Source of the DNA: Paenibacillus kribbensis
Lineage (GTDB): Bacteria; Bacillota; Bacilli; Paenibacillales; Paenibacillaceae
Assembly (NCBI RefSeq): GCF_002240415.1
Contig: NZ_CP020028.1
Span: 970,001-1,034,000 of the forward strand
Length of the DNA stretch: 64,000 nt
Direction: 5' to 3'
This document shows, piece after piece, positions 56,611 through 64,000 of this stretch; within the stretch, counting starts at the first letter, position 1; every line of letters starts with the position of its first letter. Under the pieces are notes generated by a model that did no database searches, was not told the origin of the DNA, and saw only the letters and a program-made list of their open reading frames with translations. The position numbers were made by a program, and so were the translations under genes.

Positions 56611-57783
56611 TTAGCTGGAATGATAGGGTCCGTGGGTAGATAATGGCGGTGTCGAAGATAAGCGCTTTATAGGAATAAGCAACAAACCGAGCATTAGAAT
56701 TAAGAATGCGACAAAAAAAGGAGAAAGATCATCCGGCAGCTGACCCGCCAGGACAGGCCCGGCAAAGGAGCCGATGGATGTTGCAATAGATTGCAGTGCA
56801 AAGGTTTTACCTAGCCGCGTACCTCCAAGCCGTATAAAGAGAGAGGCAAGTGCAGGGAAAATGATGCCCTTGGCTGTTCCCAAAATAAAAAGAATGATGC
56901 CGATGGTCGCTTCGGCTACGATGGCGAGTGAGTAGAAGCTTAGGGACATTAGAATAATGCCGCAAATCAGCCGCACCATCGGTGAATATTTGTTTAGAAA
57001 AAGCAGGCTGAGCGTACAGAGCGCTCCCAGGCTGATGATGGAAAAGAGCAATCCGGTAGACATCATGGACGCAGAACCGTTATTCCGCAATGGGATCTCA
57101 TAAAATAAAATGCCTTGTGCGCACGCCAAAACAAAAGGCAGGAACAGATAGCGCCAATTGAATGGTAAAAGTGGCTGTGACCCGGACAATGGAGCAGGTG
57201 TCGTTTGTCCGTCAGATAATTGGGCCTGTGGAGCAGGGGCTGCTTTTGGCAAGGTGAAATACGCCATGAGTCCCGTGATTACGAGAATGATGCCAAGGGA
57301 GCTGAACGTTTCACTAAAGCCGAAGCTGGCTACGATGAACGCTCCCGCCGCTGGAGACAGGACAGAGGCCAGCGTGTGGACGACGCCGTGTCCTGACATA
57401 TATTTGCCCTGTGTAACTGGATGATCAGATAGCTGGGCCAGCATAGCCAGACAGGCAGGGGACAAAAAGGCCAGTACAAAACCGCTAATCGCACGCAGAA
57501 AAAGTAATTCCCATGGGGTGTGGATGTACGATTGAATGATAAGGATGATGCCTGCGGCTGTCAGGCTGAACATAATATATCGGCGGCTGCCGTGCTTGTC
57601 GACCATGGGTCCGGCCATCAAATTACCAGGCAGGTGAGTCAGGGAGTAAATCCCCATCATCCAGCCGATAAAGGTAGGTGCCGCACCCAGGGAAATAGCG
57701 AATGGTGTCAGAATCGGATATTGTGCGTGCAGGTCAAAAAAGGCAATGAACAAAAAGAGATACAGCCAGAGGGCTGTTTTCAT
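56611..57783 (-). CDS. MFS transporter
   Basis: The 390-residue protein has about 12 helices, with motif A-like 'NLMAGPMVDKHGSRRYIMFS' between helices 2 and 3 and a proline-rich cytosolic loop near residues 185-210. It starts 'LYLFLFIAFFDLHAQYPILT'. The pattern is a DHA1-type or sugar-type exporter with no specific substrate signature. GGGGGTCATCC precedes the ATG. It is a single gene. Confidence 0.85.
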   Translation of the reverse strand: MKTALWLYLFLFIAFFDLHAQYPILTPFAISLGAAPTFIGWMMGIYSLTHLPGNLMAGPMVDKHGSRRYIMFSLTAAGIILIIQSYIHTPWELLFLRAISGFVLAFLSPACLAMLAQLSDHPVTQGKYMSGHGVVHTLASVLSPAAGAFIVASFGFSETFSSLGIILVITGLMAYFTLPKAAPAPQAQLSDGQTTPAPLSGSQPLLPFNWRYLFLPFVLACAQGILFYEIPLRNNGSASMMSTGLLFSIISLGALCTLSLLFLNKYSPMVRLICGIILMSLSFYSLAIVAEATIGIILFILGTAKGIIFPALASLFIRLGGTRLGKTFALQSIATSIGSFAGPVLAGQLPDDLSPFFVAFLILMLGLLLIPIKRLSSTPPLSTHGPYHSS

Positions 57784-58007
57784 GTGGATGACCCCCTTTC
57801 CCTAATGTGAATTTTCATACTGGTTCGTATCGGCCCTTCCTAAGTTGTACGCGGGAGTGGACGAACATAGACCATTTTGTACGGACAAGATTTGAATGAA
57901 CATGCAGTGGGAAAGAGCTAAGCTGACAGGACATCATGGAATCATGTATAATTACAGAGACAATTTTGCAATTAGAATCATGCAGTTGAAAACGGGAGTG
58001 TAGCGAA

Positions 58008-58490
58008 ATGGATAAGAACGTCTGGACAGAGTTTTTGCAACATAATTGGCAGATCGTTCAGGATAACTGGCTGTATATATTGATTGGGCTTGTTCTATTG
58101 TTTGTCATATTGAATATTGTAAAAACTCTTGTAAAATGGCTGATCGTCATTATTGTGGTTGCAGGCTTGCTAATCTACAGCGGTATTTCCTTTGAGCAGG
58201 TCGGCAAGGTAGTTACTCAGGCAAAGGATGATGCGATTAACAAGGTTCAGAGCGAGGCTTTGAACATGATGATAAAAGAGAGCCAGAACGCAAAATACAC
58301 CTCCAATGGGGATGGTACATTTTCGGTAACCAGCTCCAATCTGGAAGTAAAAGGTCCGTTTGAGGGTGACAAGGTCAAGGTATGGTATCAGGGAATGTCG
58401 CTGGGCGAGTGGAGTATGAGCGATACGGTCAAGAAATATATCGAAAGTGCGAAAGGCTTGGCTGTTACACAGTCGCCGCAGTCGCCGTAA
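58008..58490 (+). CDS. Unrecognised membrane-anchored protein, first gene of the wall cluster
   Basis: The 160-residue protein has two closely spaced hydrophobic segments (about 22-38 and 42-62), then an exported or cytosolic domain with beta-strand character ('GDGTFSVTSSNLEVKGPFEG', 'VKVWYQGMSLGEWS'). GGGAGTG precedes the ATG. It lies 15 bases upstream of the transglutaminase-like gene and is probably co-transcribed with it and the first penicillin-binding protein. The family is not recognised. Confidence 0.75.
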   Translation: MDKNVWTEFLQHNWQIVQDNWLYILIGLVLLFVILNIVKTLVKWLIVIIVVAGLLIYSGISFEQVGKVVTQAKDDAINKVQSEALNMMIKESQNAKYTSNGDGTFSVTSSNLEVKGPFEGDKVKVWYQGMSLGEWSMSDTVKKYIESAKGLAVTQSPQSP

Positions 58491-58505
58491 GACAGGAGGA
58501 GCACA

Positions 58506-59657
58506 ATGAACCCATCCTGGCTGGAGTCTGTTCTTCATTGGAATGGCGTGACGGTGTTTCTGATCGCCATCGTACTGTTGTCGTTGATACAAGGGTGGAG
58601 GCGAGGAGCTTCCAGATCTGTAGGAGCGCTGTTTAGTCTCATCGTGGATGGCATACTCACTGTGGCGGGTATTTTGTGCTCGCTTGGGTTAGCCATGTGG
58701 CTGTCACCGAAGGTGCAGCAATGGCTGGCGAGTTATATGGAGCACTTGCCGCAGCGAGGACTAAGCGGGATCGAGCAATTTTATTATACGCTTGTGGCAG
58801 GTTTAGAGGGTTTTCCGCTACTGCGGTTTGCCGTATTATTTATGCTTAGTTATGCGATCGCTCAATTTGTACTGCGTGCGATTTATGTACTGGTAGTAGG
58901 TGGCAGGTCGGATTCCCCTGTTCGTGAGCAGCAAAAGAAATCAGGATTTTTCAGCAGGGTGACCGGGGCCGGGATTGGTACGGTGATCGGCGGAGCACGC
59001 GCCATCATGGTTATAGCCTTGTTGTTCATAGGTGTAAGCTTATACCCGGACAGCGGATTCAGCAGCTATGTGCAGGCTTCACCGATTTATAAGCAGGGGG
59101 CGCAATCGGTCATTGAACCGTTATCCGGTACTCTGATTAAGGATAAGCTGCCCGTATTTACGCAGGCCGTTACCAAGGAATTAAACGGCATTATGCAGCG
59201 TAAATACGAAATAATCGACCGTGAAATTCCGAACGATATCAATCAAGCTGCGGCTAAGATTACACAGGGGGCTAGTGGTGACGAGCAAAAGGCCAAAGCG
59301 CTGTATGAGTGGGTAGGCACCCGCATCAGCTATGATTACGGTAAGGTAGAAGCCTATGAACAGCGTGGCGAGTGGCATGAGCAGACCCCCAGAGACACGT
59401 TTGATACACGCAAGGGCGTTTGCATTGATTATGCCCGTCTGTATGCAATGATGGCCCGATCTCAGGGACTTCAGGTCAAGGTGGTGACCGGACTTGGATA
59501 CAACGGACAGGGGGGCTATGGTTCACATGCCTGGAATGAAGTGTATTTAAGCGGTCAGGATCAGTGGGTACCGTTAGACCCGACCTGGGCACAAAGCGGG
59601 GACTGGTTTAATCCGCCTGGTTTTGCCCAGACACACATTAAGGATAAAGTGATTTAA
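58506..59657 (+). CDS. Membrane-anchored transglutaminase-like protein
   Basis: The 383-residue protein has about four or five N-terminal helices (to about residue 190) resembling a CvpA-type domain ('GWRRGASRSVGALFSLIVDG'). An extracytoplasmic transglutaminase-like domain follows. The catalytic triad is visible: Cys in 'TRKGVCIDYARLYAMMARSQ' (about residue 308), His in 'GGYGSHAWNEVYLSG' and Asp in 'WVPLDPTWAQSG'. Such domains act as cysteine peptidases or acyltransferases. Its place 19 bases before a class B PBP gene suggests a wall-related role (inference). AGGAGGAG precedes the ATG. Confidence 0.85.
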   Translation: MNPSWLESVLHWNGVTVFLIAIVLLSLIQGWRRGASRSVGALFSLIVDGILTVAGILCSLGLAMWLSPKVQQWLASYMEHLPQRGLSGIEQFYYTLVAGLEGFPLLRFAVLFMLSYAIAQFVLRAIYVLVVGGRSDSPVREQQKKSGFFSRVTGAGIGTVIGGARAIMVIALLFIGVSLYPDSGFSSYVQASPIYKQGAQSVIEPLSGTLIKDKLPVFTQAVTKELNGIMQRKYEIIDREIPNDINQAAAKITQGASGDEQKAKALYEWVGTRISYDYGKVEAYEQRGEWHEQTPRDTFDTRKGVCIDYARLYAMMARSQGLQVKVVTGLGYNGQGGYGSHAWNEVYLSGQDQWVPLDPTWAQSGDWFNPPGFAQTHIKDKVI

Positions 59658-59676
59658 AAGGAGTGGAGAAGGGCAC

Positions 59677-61761
59677 ATGAGAAAGATGGACAACGAGCAG
59701 GGAAAAGACAACGAGTCGTCCGACCGAAAAAGATTCAGCTTCAGGATCAACCTGTTCTTTTTCAGCTCGTTCATTATATTTACGGTCATTATCGTAAGAT
59801 TGGCGATACTTCAATTTGTAGAGGGACCTCAGCTTAAACAGCAGGAGGCCAGTAATGTGACCAAAAATGTACCGCTCACGCCGATTCGCGGAACGATTTA
59901 CGATTCAACTGGGCAGAACAGGCTGGCGTATTCTACACCTGTACAATCGCTGTACATCACACTTTCCAAAAACTACAGCGACAGTATGGAAAAATTGCGT
60001 GATAATGATAAAAAGCTGCTGCCTGAGCTGGAGAATATGACGCAAAGGCTGGCGAATCGCTTTGCTGAATATGGTGATAAAAATGAGCCGAAAATGACAG
60101 CGGAGCAAATTATGGACGCTATGGACCGGAACTATCAACGGTTTAGCGGCTTTACGCCCCGTCTGATTAAAACCAATCTCAGCAAAGAAGAAGTTGCCTA
60201 TTTCATGCAGCATAAGAGTGAGTTTCCAGGCGTGGATGTCGTAGAGGAAACCGTACGCCATTATGATCCTGATACGGTGGCTGTCCAAACAGTTGGCTAC
60301 ATTAAAAGCTATAAAAGTGCGCGTGAATCGTTGGATAAATATAGGAATATTCAAAAATCCATGTCAGCTGAAAATGACCCGGGACTTATTTATATGGATA
60401 ATGAATCTGTTGGCTTTGATGGACTGGAATTTCAATATCAGGAACAGTTACGAGGGAAAAATGGCTATAAAACCGTCCCGATTGATCCGCGCAATATGCC
60501 GGAAGGTGTAGATTCTGTTACTCCCCCGCAAAAGGGAAACAACATTTATTCCACCATTAATAAAGAGATTCAGGTTAAAACGGAAAACGCCATTATGGAT
60601 CAATTGAGATGGCTCCATTCACATGCTGTATCAGGCAGTACGCATCCTTATGCCAAAACAGGCTTTGCGGTAGCTATGGAAGTGGATACGGGGAATGTAG
60701 TCGCGATGGCCAGTATGCCGGACTATGATGCGAATTATTGGCAGACTGGAAATATATCCAGCGATAATTATAAAAAAATTCAGAATGTTTATTTAAATGG
60801 TACTATTCGTTCTTTCGGCTCTGGTCAATCGGGCCAGCATCCAGAGTCGGTTGTCCTGCTCGGTTCCACCGTCAAGCCACTCTCCGTGTTGGTGGGATTA
60901 GAGGAAGGTCTATTCAGTACCTCATCCTACTACCAGGATACAGGGGCTGCTTATTTTGGACGTAACAATTCTTCACGTGTACGGAACTCTTCAGGACATG
61001 TGTATGGAGGACTTGACCCGGCTTCCGCCATTCGACATTCCTCGAATGCATTCATGGTCGATATGGTCGGAAAAAGGTTATATAACAAATACATTAATAA
61101 TGCCAATGAAGATCAAGGTGTAAATGTATGGGACCGTTACATGAAGGAGTTTGGGCTGGGTGTGCCTACGGGAGTGGATTTGCCAAGTGAATGGGCTGGA
61201 CGCAGAGAGTATGCCCATAATTCGAAAGAGTCCTCATTATCTAAACTGGCATATGCTTCTTTTGGTCAGCAGGGTAAATATACAACGCTCCAGCTTGCCC
61301 AGTATGCAGCAATGATTGCAAACAAGGGCAAACGGATGGAGCCGCATCTGGTCAGCCAAATTAAAGATACCAACGGCAATGTAGTCCAGACGATTAAGCC
61401 TAAAGTGTTGAATGAAGTGAACTTCCCGGATGCTTACTGGAATGAAGTCATACGCGGGATGGCGACAGATGTCAGCGCATTTAATGGTTTCCCTTATGAC
61501 TTTGCCCGCAAAACAGGTACATCGCAGCAAAGCGTAGGCGGCAAGCTGAAGGATAACGGGGTGTTTATTGCATTTGCCCCCCGACAGAATCCAAAACTGG
61601 CGGTAGCGGTAGTTATTCCTGAAGGTGGCTTCGGGGCCTGGAGTGCCGGACCTGTAGCACGCAAAATTTTTGATGCCTATGATGAAGTTTATGGATTGGA
61701 CGGAGTACCTAAGAAAAAGGATACCACGGCAACCGACCCGAATGCAGGCAAACAGCCATAA
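59677..61761 (+). CDS. Class B penicillin-binding protein (PBP2-like), copy 1
   Basis: The 694-residue protein has one N-terminal helix (about 24-46), a PBP dimer domain ('LTPIRGTIYDSTGQNRLAYS', 'PGVDVVEETVRHYDPDT') and a transpeptidase domain. The active-site Ser is in 'VLLGSTVKPLSVLVG' (about residue 397), SxN is 'RHSSNAFMVD' (about 453) and KTG is 'ARKTGTSQQS' (about 611). It should cross-link peptidoglycan during elongation or sporulation. AAAGGAGTGGAG is upstream. A paralogue follows in tandem. Size and motifs fit the PbpA/MrdA type. Confidence 0.93.
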   Translation: MRKMDNEQGKDNESSDRKRFSFRINLFFFSSFIIFTVIIVRLAILQFVEGPQLKQQEASNVTKNVPLTPIRGTIYDSTGQNRLAYSTPVQSLYITLSKNYSDSMEKLRDNDKKLLPELENMTQRLANRFAEYGDKNEPKMTAEQIMDAMDRNYQRFSGFTPRLIKTNLSKEEVAYFMQHKSEFPGVDVVEETVRHYDPDTVAVQTVGYIKSYKSARESLDKYRNIQKSMSAENDPGLIYMDNESVGFDGLEFQYQEQLRGKNGYKTVPIDPRNMPEGVDSVTPPQKGNNIYSTINKEIQVKTENAIMDQLRWLHSHAVSGSTHPYAKTGFAVAMEVDTGNVVAMASMPDYDANYWQTGNISSDNYKKIQNVYLNGTIRSFGSGQSGQHPESVVLLGSTVKPLSVLVGLEEGLFSTSSYYQDTGAAYFGRNNSSRVRNSSGHVYGGLDPASAIRHSSNAFMVDMVGKRLYNKYINNANEDQGVNVWDRYMKEFGLGVPTGVDLPSEWAGRREYAHNSKESSLSKLAYASFGQQGKYTTLQLAQYAAMIANKGKRMEPHLVSQIKDTNGNVVQTIKPKVLNEVNFPDAYWNEVIRGMATDVSAFNGFPYDFARKTGTSQQSVGGKLKDNGVFIAFAPRQNPKLAVAVVIPEGGFGAWSAGPVARKIFDAYDEVYGLDGVPKKKDTTATDPNAGKQP

Positions 61762-61786
61762 TCTCATACAACAATATCATTTAATA

Positions 61787-61826
61787 AAGCTTCTCTTAGC
61801 CATTGTGCTGAGGGAAGTTTTTTTGT
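61787..61826 (+). terminator. Terminator between the two PBP genes
   Basis: The stem aagcttctcttagc/gctgagggaagttt has mismatches and G-T pairs and is followed by seven T. The second PBP gene therefore probably has its own promoter. Confidence 0.8.
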
Positions 61827-61940
61827 TATTTTTATATGATTTCTTACAAAATTGTAATTGCCAATTTCATCGTTATTTACATGGATTGTGGTAGGATCAG
61901 GAATATGGGACCAAAATGTGAGATCAAGCAGAAAGGAGTA

Positions 61941-64000
61941 ATGACAGCCAGTATGAACAAAAGTGGTTTGGATAAAAAATTTTCATTCAAAAAGAAAAAC
62001 AATGAAGAGAACGAAGAGACACAAATAAAGCAGACGACCTTGCGAACGAACCTTGTTTTTTTCAGTGCTTTTGTGCTGTTTGCCCTTATCATTACCAGAC
62101 TGGCTATACTGCAGTTTGTGCAATCCGAGGAGTTGAAGGGGCTACAGCAGTCTGTAAATACCAAAAATATCCCGTTAGTTCCGAATCGTGGGACGATTTA
62201 TGACTCTACGGGTACGGTCAAGCTGGCGTATTCGACTCCGGTACAATCTCTGTATGTGACCTTGTCACAGGATTATAGCAAGCGTGCAGAGAAAGGCCGT
62301 AAGCCTGGAGAAAAGCTGCTTCCTGAACTGAATGCGTTTGCTGATAAACTTGCTGCCAAATTAAATAAATTGGGGTATCAAGAGGGAGAAAAGCTTGATG
62401 CAGCGGAAATTAAGAAGCGTTTGGACCCGGACTATAATCAATATAGGGGCTTCACCCCACGTCTGATCAAATCCGATCTAAGCCGGGAGGAAATCGCATA
62501 TTTTCTGGAGCACAAAAAGGAATTTCCCGGCGTGGAGATCGTAGAAGAGAGTGTCCGTCATTATGACCCGGATCGGGTAGCGGTCCAAGCGATTGGATAT
62601 ATGTACAAGTTCAAAGGTGCCCGTGCGAACCGGCCCAAATATAAAGAGCTGTTCCAAGCCAATTCGGAGGTTCTAAGACCGGAACAGGTTTACCTGGAAA
62701 GTGAAACGGTCGGATATGATGGCTTGGAGCTACAGTATCAGGACGAGCTGAGAGGAAAAAACGGCTATAAAACGGTGGAAGTCAATCCGCGCAGCATGCC
62801 GGAAGGAGTAGAATCGATTACTCCTCCGAAAAAAGGACATCATCTCTATTCCACCATCAACAAGGAAATTCAGCAAAAAACCGAGCAAGCGATTATGGAT
62901 CAGCTTGACTGGCTTCATACGCATACGGTATCCGGGAAGCTCCACCAAGATGCCACTACGGGCTTTGCTGTAGCGATGGAGGTCGAGACAGGAAATATCG
63001 TAGCGATGGCCAGTATGCCGGATTATGATCCTAATGTATGGAAAACCGGTAGTACGTCGCCTACGGTATATAACGAAATTCAGCATAAAATGGGGAACGG
63101 AACGATTAAGTCTGTACCGAGTGGAAAATCGGGTCCGCACCCGGAGTCCTCCGTGCTGCTGGGTTCAACCATTAAGCCCCTCACGGTGCTGATCGGGTTG
63201 AAGGAAAACTTGCTTTCACCCGGACAAACTTATTTGGATACAGGGAGCGCGTATTATGGTAAAAACCAATCCAGCCGGGTCGGTAATTCGGGCGGACATG
63301 TGTATGGTAGTTTGACCCCGGACAAAGCCATTGAGTTCTCATCCAATACGTTTATGGTGGATATGGTGGGCAAGCCATTGTATGACAAGTACGGAAGTAA
63401 TGTAGGCGTGCATCAGGGTATTGATGTTTGGGACAAGTATATGAAGGAATTCGGATTAGGCGTGCCGACTGAAGTAGATTTGCCGGGGGAATGGGCGGGC
63501 AGACTTGAGTATATGAGCAAGCAGGAAAGTGCGCTGACGCGCTTGGTGCAGGCGTCCTTCGGTCAGCAAGGGAAATACACGACGATGCAGCTCGCCCAGT
63601 ATACGACTGTACTGGCAACAAAGGGCAAGCGTATGCAGCCACATTTGGTCAGTAAGATTGTGGATGATCAAGGGAATATCGTGCGTGAATGGAAGCCTAA
63701 GGTGCTGAATGAGGTTGCTTTTTCCGAAACGTACTGGAATACGATCATTCGCGGCATGGCTACGGATGTTAAAGCATTTAATGGATTTCCGTATGATTAT
63801 GCCCGGAAAACAGGGACTTCTGAGCAGATAGTGGGACGTGCGGTTAAAGATAACGGGGTGTTCATCGCTTTTGCACCGCGGCAAAATCCGAAGCTGGCCG
63901 TAGCAGTCATTATTCCCGAAGGGGGCTTTGGCGCGACGAGCGCAGGACCGGTGGCGCGTAAAATATTTGATGCATATGACGAGGTGTACGGGCTGGACGG
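61941..64000 (+). CDS. Class B penicillin-binding protein (PBP2-like), copy 2, cut by the window edge
   Basis: At least 686 residues are in view and the frame is open to the last base, so only a few C-terminal residues should be missing. It is a close paralogue of the upstream PBP: 'VPNRGTIYDSTGTVKLAYST', active site 'VLLGSTIKPLTVLIG' (about residue 409), SxN 'EFSSNTFMVD' and KTG 'ARKTGTSEQI' (about 619). The N-terminus is Lys-rich before the helix. AAAGGAG is two bases before ATG 61941 and 14 before ATG 61953; neither spacing is ideal, so the exact start is uncertain. Confidence 0.93.
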   Translation, partial: MTASMNKSGLDKKFSFKKKNNEENEETQIKQTTLRTNLVFFSAFVLFALIITRLAILQFVQSEELKGLQQSVNTKNIPLVPNRGTIYDSTGTVKLAYSTPVQSLYVTLSQDYSKRAEKGRKPGEKLLPELNAFADKLAAKLNKLGYQEGEKLDAAEIKKRLDPDYNQYRGFTPRLIKSDLSREEIAYFLEHKKEFPGVEIVEESVRHYDPDRVAVQAIGYMYKFKGARANRPKYKELFQANSEVLRPEQVYLESETVGYDGLELQYQDELRGKNGYKTVEVNPRSMPEGVESITPPKKGHHLYSTINKEIQQKTEQAIMDQLDWLHTHTVSGKLHQDATTGFAVAMEVETGNIVAMASMPDYDPNVWKTGSTSPTVYNEIQHKMGNGTIKSVPSGKSGPHPESSVLLGSTIKPLTVLIGLKENLLSPGQTYLDTGSAYYGKNQSSRVGNSGGHVYGSLTPDKAIEFSSNTFMVDMVGKPLYDKYGSNVGVHQGIDVWDKYMKEFGLGVPTEVDLPGEWAGRLEYMSKQESALTRLVQASFGQQGKYTTMQLAQYTTVLATKGKRMQPHLVSKIVDDQGNIVREWKPKVLNEVAFSETYWNTIIRGMATDVKAFNGFPYDYARKTGTSEQIVGRAVKDNGVFIAFAPRQNPKLAVAVIIPEGGFGATSAGPVARKIFDAYDEVYGLD

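Noticed and set aside
59905..60354. Minus-strand frames opposite the PBP genes
   Set aside because: They mirror conserved PBP coding regions and occur at matching places in both paralogues.

Overview
The window looks like a Firmicute of the Paenibacillus type, probably close to the P. polymyxa group. This rests on a Gram-positive endospore gene set (two alpha/beta SASPs, an SspI-like SASP, YunB, a LytH-like peptidase, YlbJ, YwmB, YutD, YycC), a LiaFSR stress operon, a tRNA-Trp-type T-box leader, LicT/RAT antitermination, strong GGAGG ribosome-binding sites and moderate GC content. The species is an inference; no database was searched.

Layout. Positions 1-1702 are the 3' part of a 23S rRNA, followed by 15 tRNA genes (Asn to Leu-CAA, 1770-3176) and a very strong terminator. 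From about 3.2 to 7.1 kb lies a decayed island bounded by tRNA-Leu and one or two degenerate copies of its 3' half. It holds only wreckage: a frameshifted GyrI-like regulator, a QacA-like exporter C-terminus, a FecCD permease lacking its N-terminus, and a chimera of an ABC ATPase N-terminus with a substrate-binding-protein C-terminus. An intact methyltransferase, a TetR regulator and a NorA/Bmr-type exporter follow.

From 9.2 to 14.0 kb is a seven-gene envelope-stress operon: LiaI-like, PspA, PspC, a second PspA, LiaF, LiaS and LiaR. From 14.1 to 21.2 kb are housekeeping and sporulation genes (YwmB, Zwf, RF3, SspI, a KtrA/TrkA-like protein, an rRNA methyltransferase). Positions 21.3-23.2 kb are a second scar, where a truncated DHA2 exporter and a truncated, frameshifted ABC ATPase meet head to head.

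From 23.4 to 32.8 kb is a beta-glucoside/oligosaccharide locus: a Lac-family PTS (IIA, IIB, IIC) with a DUF4038 glycosidase on the minus strand, and a GH1 phospho-beta-glucosidase, a LicT antiterminator and a BglP permease on the plus strand. Each of the three plus-strand units has its own RAT/terminator leader, and cre-like sites overlap or flank the promoters. After an alanine/sodium symporter, 34.6-37.9 kb is a five-gene alkylation-repair operon (AdaA, AdaB/Ogt, an SPL-like radical SAM protein, AlkA, AlkD).

From 38 to 57.8 kb are core and sporulation genes: aldo/keto reductase, YunB, LytH-like, LipA, YutD with a long charged tail, NAD kinase, YlbJ, truncated haemoglobin, PepF, SASPs, aldose epimerase, T-box-trpS, YfhP-like, CtaB, a small TOPRIM protein and an MFS transporter. 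Several very small proteins (31, 33, 55 and 56 residues) also lie here. The window ends in a cell-wall cluster: a membrane protein, a membrane transglutaminase-like protein and two tandem paralogous class B penicillin-binding proteins, the second cut by the window edge.
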